This document shows positions 1-11,000 of a stretch of 64,000 nt of DNA, piece by piece. The notes beneath the pieces are model-generated. The model had not been told where the DNA came from. It made no database searches and saw only the letters and a list, made by a program, of their open reading frames with translations. Position 1 is the stretch's first letter. Each line of letters opens with the position of its first letter. Origin of the DNA: Oasisia sp. SBJ-2009 (lineage: Eukaryota; Annelida; Polychaeta; Sabellida; Siboglinidae); assembly GCA_964017155.1 (NCBI GenBank), contig OZ024854.1, positions 13,321,181-13,385,180 of the forward strand. Direction: 5' to 3'. Made by a program: the position numbers and the translations under genes.

Positions 1-543
1 TTTCGGCCGATTTAAAACCTTTGGACTCGATGACATAGAGGGTCGTATAATACCTCTTTTTAAGGGTTTTCCAGGATGGGGGTCCATTTCTGGAGGTATT
101 GTTTGGATACGAGGTCAAAGTCAAGGTTATATCAGAGGTGAAAGGTCAAATGTGACCTAAAATGCAACTTCTCCAGCTCCACCGCGATCGTCTTCCGATT
201 GGCCTCGTCCAGTCTACTTCTTCCTTGTGCTTATTCTTCTCCTCCCCATCAACTTCACCGTGGGGCTTCTGCTCCTCCCCAGCTTAATTGTGCATATGTT
301 CCATGGCGATGTCAAGGTGGGAGCACACTAAGAAACGATTCACATATACACCCACTTGCTCGGTGCTCGTTGAAATTCCCTTCAAACTTCCATAACCCTT
401 CCCTTGCTTGATATATGTTTACTCTCCGAACTGATCTGCTGGCACTGCGGTCCTCCCATCCAAGTGCCAACAGACGTGCGCACCTGCCAGTAGATCCTCT
501 TTGGCACGCTGGAGAAGGTGCTCCATCTGCCGCACATACCAGC
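1..543. other. Left edge, unassigned
   Basis: No exon was recognised. The stretch 100-165 is rich in AGGTCA/AAGTCA-like half sites. It may be part of the same repeat as the adjacent decayed coding region. Confidence 0.3.
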
Positions 544-2445
544 TCAGGTAGCGGCATAATTGTGGTGACCTGCTGCAAAGAAGTATGGCAGCATTGCCTT
601 GAGACAGTGCTGCTGGATGAGTAAGTCACCGTTCCGCTCTCCGCGCAGGAACATGAGAGACAACAATGTAGGCTTGACAAAGCAGCCCACCCATAGCCCT
701 CCGGTTGGGTGCTCTCTGGCCGTCTCCAAGTAGATAATCAGTTCTTGATATGGCCTTTCTGTTGACTATGCTGGTGATGCCAGTAAACGCTGCGCTGATG
801 AGAATGTCCACGCCAGATGCTTTCATCAGTGTTCCTATTCAGCCCAGGAAACTCATGAGAGTGTGCATCATACCCGGGTAAAGTATAACGTTGGTCGAGC
901 GTAGAGGGTCGTTCCATTGGACTAGGCATGCAGTCTGATACAGTCGGAGGTCGACTGTGATGTGGGTGTACTGCATCCCAACACTATTGAGAGCCCTCTC
1001 GAGATTCACAAGCGTTGTTATTACAGTGTCGGGCTGAGCAGGCGGTGAGCCGATTATCAGTCCGAACACTGGGCACAGCCTGCCACCAAGCGGTCTGCTG
1101 AACATTGAAACCCGCTCACTCAACTGGCCTGTAGTTCCCGTGGACTTCCGACAGCCATGCCGCATCTCGCTGCTGACTGAATATAACTGCCGCAGATTGA
1201 AGCTGCGATTCTTCTTGCTCCAGCTTCAGCTGTATACACTGGTGGGTGAATAGCAAACAGGACGCCTCGTGTTTCATAAGTCGAGGGATAGTCAGCTGCA
1301 TCATGCCAATGTTTCCTGTGTTGATGATGCCGGAACGATAATGGGGGAACTTCATGGCCATGGCGTGGGTGCACTTCATCCGATTGGGGCTCGTGATGTA
1401 AAATCGTAGTTGTCAGCCCAGCTGAAGATAGGACCGATCTCCGTGCTTAAGTCAAAGTTTCTTGTGGTAATATGAATGGTTGTCCAACACGAACTTGGCC
1501 ACTGCCTTGCGGAAATGCAACACTTCGTCGCTCACTGAGAGTTCTGATGAGCTCTAAACTACCATGCTTCTGGTGTAATTTCACTGCGAGCCCAAGTGTT
1601 GTCTGGTTTCTGTCGGCACCTCAAATCTGCTGCTGAATGCACTGAGCCAATGTCAGGGACGGCTTGGTGATGACGCCTCATGATACAAGGCTAGATACTA
1701 GTTTAAGAAGAGTATAGCACTGGTGCTCTCAATGCTCTTGTGACGAACATGGTCACTGAGATTGTAGTCCCCAGGCCTAGGTGTCGCTCTGACCTCGCTG
1801 CAAATCTTCCTCACCAGCTTCTCCAGCTCACCATCATCGCTGTTGCTATTGTTTTTCTTGGCAATTTTGATAACTGTCCGAGGCTAGCTTTACATCCAAC
1901 TACGCTTTCACAACCCTCGATATGAAGTAGAATCAGCTTGTCGCCGAAGTAGGTTGTGATGTTGGACACGTACTGTCTTCTTGACACAGTGCCCGAGGCA
2001 GAGAGGTACACGGAGTACAGCTCCGATGTAGTCTACGTCTCTGTCATGTTTTCATTGTCGTGACCACGGACCTCAGTGCCTCCCCCACAGGCGCCATCGT
2101 GGAGGGGCGGGACACGGGAACAACTCGAAATATATTGTAACAGGGGACATGGTATTGTGCCTCAGCAGCAGGCAGATCAAAGACCCCATTGAATCGAACA
2201 GCTACCTCATTAGCCCACTGGTCCTGTGTCTCGTCACAGAGGTTCTCCAAGTGTTGCTTGAACGTGATATCACTACTCCTATCTACAGTTGTACACTGTC
2301 TCACCTGCACCCAGCTGTGTGGGTTCTTACTGTCTTTCGGCTTACACTCGTTCCCACACAATAGACAGACTCGCATGAAATCAAAGTCACTACATTGAGA
2401 CTTCAACAACCTTTTGGAAACACCAGTGTCAGTCAGTGTAAACAT
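544..2445 (-). pseudogene. Decayed coding copy of a repetitive, unnamed protein family
   Basis: Reading the minus strand from 2445 downward, a CxxC block (RVCLLCGNECKPKD) with a later Tyr-His-x-x-Cys (AQYHVPCYNIF) is followed, in other frames, by FGLIIGSPPAQPDTVITTLV, HITVDLRLYQTACLVQW, MMHTLMSFLG and KASGVDILISAAFTGITSIV. From memory, this order (N-terminal Cys/His region, then a D-x-x-L-Y block and an H-x-x-M block) recurs in multi-copy predicted proteins of cnidarians, molluscs and lancelets. At least two frameshifts, near 838 and 1170-2040, break it. No function is claimed. Confidence 0.5.
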
Positions 2446-2779
2446 TCTGTTTCCCTGTTCATTGTTTCTACTCCTCGAAGTATAGCTACAGTAACCTATG
2501 TTGAACTTATTTCATGGCGCCTCTGTAAAAATACATTATTTCGAGATTAGCTGTGATAACAAATCCACCCCATGTAATGCCTAACGTATTTTGGAACTTT
2601 ACGAACTTGGGAACACAAATCATCTTCATTAGCCACAACCTGGATCATTCTTTGGATCAGAACACAACCGCTTATCAGCCGCTAGTCGCCTGCTTAATCT
2701 TCTGCCAATGGAAGCCGCCAATATACACGCAAAACGTACTACTTTCGGCTGTGCACAAGACTTCGAAAAAAAACATCGA

Positions 2780-2812
<33 letters not shown>

Positions 2813-2875
2813 CTTTATTGTCCTTAAAAAGGATATGCATTGTCACCTACGATGATCAAATTCCACATGATTGAT
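2780..2875 (-). repeat. SINE/LINE 3' end with (AATC)n tail
   Basis: Eight or so AATC units followed by actttattgtccttaaaaag and gatatgcattgt. The same end, in the opposite orientation, is at 12420-12485 inside the CR1-like LINE, so this is a dispersed element ending in (GATT)n. Confidence 0.75.
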
Positions 2876-3113
2876 CTGTTACACCTGTAGTACACGTATG
2901 CATTTTTCACGTGATCACAAAATAATAATTAATGCCTGAAATCAATCAGAATGTGTGAGTATATAACGCATTTTCCTCTTCAAGCCATTACAGCCACGGT
3001 GAACTCCGCCAGGTGGCACCACTAGTAAGTTGTTAAACCGTGGGGGGCCTGACTTTTTCAGTAATATTCAACGAAACACGCATTTTAGAGTAGAACAGTT
3101 AATGGCATTTAGC

Positions 3114-3211
3114 ATACTGATTTAAATATGAGCAGATGAATTGCTTATCTGCAAATATATTCATATATATATATGAATATATTTGCAGATATTTGCTTAT
3201 CTGCAAATATA

Positions 3212-3301
<90 letters not shown>

Positions 3302-3343
3302 TATATTTGCAGATAAGCAATTCATCTGCTCATATTTAAATCA

Positions 3344-3347
<4 letters not shown>
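3114..3347. repeat. Perfect 51-bp inverted repeat enclosing (AT)n
   Basis: The arm 3114-3164 (key core gagcagatgaattgcttatc) is exactly reverse-complementary to 3297-3347. A smaller palindrome lies within the left half around 3145-3191, and the interior is a long (AT)n run. A second (AT)n run follows at 3347-3408. It could extrude as a cruciform or be a foldback-type element. Confidence 0.92.
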
Positions 3348-3408
<61 letters not shown>

Positions 3409-3410
<2 letters not shown>

Positions 3411-4289
3411 CGTGGTCCTTGTATTAATTTAATCGCTGCTGACGTGTCACGACATCACGATCGGTCGGCGACAGTCTATTCGGCGCGCGTCGTGATCGGG
3501 GAAATAATTATGGCCTGACACCAGTAGTAATTGGTAATGCTGCGAATTACTCCCACACGTTTGTGGCTGACGACACAGTAATTAACTCGAGCCGAGAACT
3601 GACAATTGGCGGCATTATCACTCACAGCTCTAGCACCACTCGACTGTTTGTCATGACCGATCACCCGTGGACGTTTCTTTCAGACATTAACAATGACAAT
3701 ACGATATTATATTTATGTAACCACTCGCCTGGCCTACCACGTCCTGCCACGCAAACAGTGCCAGGTGGCGTGTCGGTGTATCCAGTGGAGTACTGGTGCC
3801 TAAGAGGAATATAAAGCGACAAACTGTTTTTTTTTATCAAAGAATGACTATTTGCTGATAGGTCGGTAAGATATTTCGATGGTACATAAGGCCGATCAGT
3901 CCCTCATGTTTGATTACATTGACTGTAATTACTGCAGGTGTGTTGACCGAGTATATTATCAACATGACTGTTCAATATCAGTCATTGTGTGCCACTTTGC
4001 TAACAAGTAACCCGGTTTTACCTTGGACGTGTAGAAGGAAGAGGTCCTCAACTCGCCGCGTGGCGCCACTTATGTGACCAATCACCTTTCTTGCGTGTAG
4101 TCCGCGCATTGCCTTATGGGAAGGTACGGTAATACAGGTGCTGCCACTGGTAACCAAATAGATCATTTGGTAAGACGGTACGATTACCTTTAGATTAATG
4201 TATATGTTTAACTTCACAGTTATGACTGAAGATCGTGTTATATCATCAGCGCTCATTCACAGCCAAAGAACAACGATCTAGATGGCAAG
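3409..4289 (+). other. Upstream flank of the kinesin gene
   Basis: Presumed promoter and 5' UTR sequence of the kinesin gene. No TATA box at a convincing place, no tandem array and no protein-like frame were recognised. Confidence 0.4.
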
Positions 4290-4331
4290 ATGGCGGACAG
4301 CGTGAAGGTGGCGGTGAGAGTTCGTCCATTC
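4290..4331 (+). CDS. KIF28P-like: Kinesin exon 1 (motor start)
   Basis: Encodes [14 protein letters not shown], the invariant first strand of a kinesin motor. An upstream ATG at 4282 is out of this frame. The exon must end right after the Phe codon, because no GT donor follows that restores the family alignment. What follows is ATATCCTTTT, a minor-spliceosome AT-AC donor. Confidence 0.85.
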
Positions 4332-7300
4332 ATATCCTTTTCCCTTTTGTCTGAGTTGTCAATCATTCGAGCGTGTCGTCACATGGACGGTGTATGCCTA
4401 TTGTAGATACTACTCGTGTTGGTAGAACAAAAGTGCTGTGTTGACTCTGTTTATTACATGTACATTTTTAGATCGGACACAAACAGGTGTCACCAAGGTG
4501 TGAACATGTGTTATGCAAGTAGCATATTACACAGCAGTAGAAACTAGTAGTTTTATTGACACACTGAGTGATTGGTAGAGGTATTACTGACCTCTTGCTA
4601 GATCTTTCTTTATGGTGTACTGGTTGAAAGCCATTAATCAATAAATACGATAGAGTGTGAAGGTTTGAGAATGGCGTTGATTAATCTAAATAATTAACTA
4701 GTATTTCATCGACTGGATGAAAACATCGCGCTGGACACGACTTTGGATAAATATATGTGTGAATGCAAAGACGCAGCATCACGATTAATGGGCAGAAACG
4801 ATGCTACTTGTTTCAAAGACAAAGCATGATGCAACGGAAGATGATAGCTGACTGTGTTGCATTCAGACCGTTTTATGTAAATGGTGCATAGGAGGACGAT
4901 TCTGAAAAGACACAGCCAGATAGCGGGTTCTAAGAAAGAGCCTGGACACCGTAATCATAATAGACAACGCGCGAGTAATTTACACATTCCACTACAACAC
5001 GTACTACAACAGTTGGGTACTGTTCTTAATTAATAAGTATTACTGCAAAGAAAACACGGTATTTGTGCAATTATTAAGTTTTACCTTGTGTGTACACATG
5101 CCCGCATGCACGCACGCTCGGGCAGACATGCACATATCCATGTTTACAAAACGGTACTTAGCTTGTTGTGTCACTTAACTACTCCCACAACACCCAGGAG
5201 AAGACACGCAATGATACCATGATCATTCAGATGAATGGACAAAGTACGGAAATTCGGGATCCGCAGAGACCGAACCTTAAGCCAAGGGTATTCACGTTTG
5301 ATTATTCCTACTGGTCCCACGACGGTTTCACGGAGAGACCAGATGGGTATCTCGAGCCCAAAAGTACCACGTTTGCTGATCAGGTAAGTACTGGATGTTA
5401 CATTACATCAGGTCTGGCTATAGATACGCCACGTAAAGACTAGTATTCATGTGTACCACCAGAACAGTTGCAACATGTCTGCTTTCAACATATATTTAAT
5501 ATGTAATGATACCGAGATTTCTCTGAGTTTGAATATGTGATGTATTGACGTCACACTCACACTGTGACGTACCAACCAGAACTGCTGTAGGCCTATATTA
5601 TATGGCTTGCCAATATAACGTCATGTATGTCATGTTCGTTGTCGAATGGACGTTGTTATCCAGCGTATTATTATTCTTAGGCCTATTATTGTAAACAGGA
5701 AGGACAACAACGAATTTAATTACCGTTGCTATCCTGCATTTAATCACATGATGACAGTGCAGTATTCACCACTGTGTGTTTAGACGTGCACGTCTGAGCG
5801 TGCTATGCACATTTACAGTTGTTCGTATTGATTAAACACTATAATAATAATAGTTTATACAGCGCGATATACAGAGAAATATTGCTCAAAGCTTCCTACG
5901 TATTTAGCGTATACTAAAATATAGTATATACAATGACATCAATAAAACTTTAGTTATCTGCCTGAATGCACGCCAAGATAATTTAATATTAATGTCCTGA
6001 TGGATTCGTGTTCCTGTGATATAGGTACGATGGTGCACGGTAAGCCTATATGTTCAACAGTTGTGCATACTTATGATTCCCATGCACTGGTGTTACAAGA
6101 TAGCATGCTATACCGAACAACTCTTTATCATAACTGATATATAAGTCGAACTGTATTTTTAGTCATAATATACTTTTATCTTTCTTTCATTCAAAACATG
6201 ATACAGTCTTATGCGAGTGATCTCTTGAGCCAGTCACGCGAGAAGACACTCGTAGATACGGATGAGTTCTACCGTTAATGCACATAAAGTCTGCATTGAC
6301 TGACCACTTGGCACACGAACCAACAGTTATACTGGCCCACCAAAAATGATCGCTATTTATAACCAGTTAATAGCAGTCAGAACACGTCGACGGCCTACCT
6401 TAGATCAAGCGATACAATACACACTAACGCTGTAAAGCGGAACAACGAACAGGATCTTTACCTACATAAACAGGTCACAACACTCCTTAACTAATTCAAA
6501 ACGAATAAAAAAACCTTACTCACTCTGAGTAACTAATGTTATGCTGCATTTTCATAAACACTTTGCCAGTGTAAATAAACCTGTACTATCATATATAATA
6601 TCCTCCTGTAGAAGACCACGTATTTTGAGATACCACATTGGCTATGCAAGTGTCCATTACACATATACACGTTGCTAAATCAAAAAAACGGACATGTGAA
6701 ATTTGATGTATATCTTAATTATTTGTTTTCAGCAAATTATCTTCAATGACTTGGGATTAGAAGTTCTTGAAAATGCATGGAAGGGATACAACACGTCCCT
6801 GTTTGCCTACGGCCAGACAGGAAGTGGGAAGTCATACTCCATGGTGGGACATGGAGTAAATAAAGGTACTAATGTATTCAACACATCTATTACTTCATCT
6901 GCCAAAATACAAATCTGAAAATTTCTATAACGCTTTCGAAAGGCGGCAAGAAACTGTTTACTCTGGTTTGTTTTACTGTGTTCAACCAAATAATCATAAA
7001 CCCCTGTATTTCCTAAAGTTATAACATTATTATATATTACACCGCCCTCTACCTAGGCATTGTGCCGTTGGTGTGTGAGGAGCTATTCAGTGCCATTACC
7101 AAGAAAAGAACAGAAGCCAGTGAGGATGAAGAATACAAGGTAATTTGCTTTCGTATAAGACTAACGGACATTTCGATTGTATACGAAACACACAAACTAT
7201 ATATTTAATTCGTAAGTAACTAATAATATAGTCACTGTTATGTTGTGTAATTTGTTTAGAGTATATAAGTGTTGTAGACGCGTGCAAACAAATGTTTTGC

Positions 7301-7553
7301 TATATATGTATATGTAAATAATACAATCCATCCTAGATATTGTATGCCACCTTCACAGTAGATATTGCAATTCACACATTCATTGATTAGTCGTTCCTAG
7401 AGCAATGATATCCTATCAATGTATTATTGAATTCGTCTTCTAATTACGCAAGGAACACTTTCCTCCAGCAGCACATCCACTCACGCATTCACGCATTCAC
7501 GTACGTACGCACGCACGCATGATCTCACGCAAGCACGCGCACACGCACACGCA

Positions 7554-7604
<51 letters not shown>

Positions 7605-7915
7605 ATCCACCAGAATGTACCATATATAATCGTAATTGTGTACGCATCAGGTGACCTTCAGCATGTTGGAGATCTACAACGAGCAAGTGCGTGACCTTCT
7701 CAATCCCTCGACCTTTGGGAATAAGGGAGGTCTCAGAGTTCGAGAAAACGCCAAAGGAGGATTTTATGGTAAGTTGGTGAATGTTGTGTAGATTTGACAC
7801 AACTGTGTTACTTACGAGAGGTCTGAGTCACATTAGATTCAGAGCACTAGGGAGGGAACCTGCTTATGTCCCTATTCCTTGTCACTAGTTCCACATCCAA
7901 TCCATTTATTGCTGC

Positions 7916-7972
<57 letters not shown>

Positions 7973-8031
7973 CGCCTAACCACGGGACACTATGGCTGCA
8001 CAATGACATATATATATATATATATAATATA

Positions 8032-8075
<44 letters not shown>

Positions 8076-11000
8076 TATATATATATTATATCACCAATCG
8101 CCGTTACAAGGCATAGTCCAATAAAATGATGCGTAGCAATTGAAACAGTTGTTCGGGCAACTGCGAAACACGTATCCTATACATACATGTTCTTTTGCTG
8201 AACTTACTTGTTATACTGATTAGTAAAATAGTTCACTGATGGTGAATGTTTTGTGATATATGTAAGCGTATATATCACATCATTCCTTATAACGAACACT
8301 CGAAATTAACAAGAGTTTATACTAATATTCACAGTTTTAGTCTGAATTGGAGTATCGTCTTTTGCATACGGTTACAGTTGAGGACTTGAGGGCAGTGGCA
8401 GTGCACAGTTACGGTGACATTGAAGCCATGGTCAACGAGGGGACAAGTAATCGAACGATAGCGTCAACAGACATGAACGCTACTAGCAGGTAGGGTACAT
8501 TCGTATTCATGGTTGTTGGAAGTCGTGTACGAATAATTCGTTTTCTGAATCTATGTATATAACGCAATATATGTGTGGTAATATATTAAACATAACTACA
8601 TGAATCGATTGTTTTGCAATACTTTAAATAACGTCAAAGTGAAATGATATGTTTTCAAAATGATTCACTCGGAGTCGCGTCGCGTCGCGTCGCGTCGCGT
8701 CGCGTCGCGTCGCGTCGCGTCGCGTCGCGTCGCGTCGCGTCGCGATTCCATTCCACTACACCGCACCGCACCGCACCGCACCGCACCGCACCGCACCGCA
8801 CCGCACCGCACCGCACCGCACCGCACCGCACCGCACCGCACCGCACCGCACCGCACCGCACCGCACCGCTCCCCACTCCACTCCACTCCACTCCACTCCA
8901 CTCCACTCCACTCCACCCACCCCACCCTACCCCACTTAGCTTCATGAATGAACGCAAGTACAGTGTGAATGAATATATTTCACGCATTAATTGTGTGGCT
9001 GAATATTTGAAAGTGTGGCTGAATATTTCCCAGAAATGTCGAGACACTGTTCGATTGAACAGGTCTGTACATACGTTTACCTTTAAATGTGTACAATAAA
9101 ATTTAGAAAAATATTCATCGTTATGTTGCAGTCGAGCGCACACCGTTGTAGCCATCAACTTTTCCCAGAAGTTTCTCGGTGAAGCTGGAGACAGCATGAC
9201 GAGGACGTCAACCATCAACCTGGTGGACTTGGCTGGCAGGTACTGGACGCCACTGGTTACGTTCATGTCATAGATTGGCTAATGTCAAAGTATTGCATCG
9301 AGTTATGCTCCGGCTACGGGTGCGTTATATGTATGTGCCTAAAACAGACATCCTTGCGTTATATAAACATGGCAACAAATAATTTTGATATAGTCTATGT
9401 CAGTCGTGGAGCTAAATTAAACATATTTTACACAGTCGGCTAGCCACATCTCTACCCAAACAGGTGTCAATGGATTCTCTGTGGAACTCCTCAAATCATT
9501 TCTAGAATTAAATAAATCTCATCTCTTCTGCTTTCCGAAGTCACGCCCCATATACTGGGAACTCACGTCAAGTGAATTCTCTACTTACGTTTGTCATCAC
9601 CAAAGAAGTCACGTGATCTAGATCCAATATCAAACATACGGCTAAAAGCATGTCTCGGCTCTTTATTTGGTGCAATGACACATTTCATAATTGTTGTCGC
9701 TACGTTCAGATCAATTTCCAGATAATTTTTAACTATTTCTAAAATACCTAATAAGTCGGAGCAAATCGCCTCAGAAGTCATATTAGCTCAAGTCACTTAT
9801 CCCATGTGCTATAATCAGCATACAAGGAAGTTCATTCGACAGAAAATGGTCTCCTTAAAGTGCACAGTGGCATTACACTTAACATCGATCAAGGCAAAGT
9901 AACTGCACTCATGTTGCTTGATTTGTAAGCCGCCTTTGATACCATTGACTACAATACGTATATCGAACGATTATGTATCTGGTACGGCATAGGGCTTACT
10001 GGGCACAGCTCAGACCGGGCTTTCATCATACCCAACCGACTTCAGGCTGTAATTATAAATAATTGTTTTTCGACTGCACTTCCTGCTTCATTCCACACTC
10101 TCCAGTGTTCTGTTCTTGGGCCATTGTTCTTCACACTATACACTGCACCAAATTTGCGCTGTATTCTAAAGCCATAACCTAGATCACAACCTTTGTGCAT
10201 AATTATGATACTCAGGTTTACTTATCATTAGGTACATCGCAAGTCACTCCTTAATCCAACTAAACGATTGCCCCCAAGAAATGTTCTACTGGATGACTGA
10301 AAACAAGTTAAAATGTTATGCAGACAAAAAAATGAGTTTATAATTATAATTGGTACAGTCCAGCGCAGTAAACCACATGTTCGTTTCCTAATAAGTATCC
10401 CGAGTCAAACCGTTGAAACCACCTACTTGTCTACGGAATCAGGCGTCACCTATGATCATAATTTTTTTAGGCAACATATCTCTGAAGTGTCGTTGCTGGT
10501 TCTATGATATCATCGCCATATTCGCTTGTGTATATCCAGAATTGTTAGGCAAGGACAGTTTCCCAGTCTCCTTATTTCTGTCGCTTAGTGCCACACCTAA
10601 AATCAATGCAATGACTCCCGTGCGATTTCGCATCGTGTTTAAAGTTGCATTCTGACTTCCGCCATGTTTAAAATAAAATTTTCCAGTAAACCAGCATTCC
10701 CCATACACTATATATTGTTTTTCTCAACTACCTATCAACTTATTTTCACATAATATGCCATTTTAAGATAAAAAGCAGCAAAAGACGAAAAAATGTCCTG
10801 GTGGGCCCCACCAGTTAGAATTCTGTGATTGGTTTAGACCTCGATGAAGGGAATTCCAGTGAAAAGCGCTGTCAGGAGGGGGCCACACTAAAAGGCGGAC
10901 CACAATTGGCAGACCGCTCGGAAACGGCATACCACATTCACAAAGATGCCACCGCTCGATACGCTCCATATTTGCGGCATGCCCAGTTGCTCACATACAA

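Noticed and set aside
4314..4320. GTGAGA at 4314 as donor of kinesin exon 1
   Set aside because: Using it would remove VRVRPF, the invariant first strand of the motor, and no other exon supplies it.
5198..5200. Canonical U2 acceptor CCCAG before GAG as the start of kinesin exon 2
   Set aside because: It would need a GT donor right after VRVRPF; none keeps the frame or alignment, while the AT-AC pair fits donor, branch site, acceptor and protein alignment together.
8644..9266. Overlapping Arg/His/Ala-rich frames around the pentanucleotide arrays
   Set aside because: By-products of period-5 repeats; both strands open; located in a kinesin intron.
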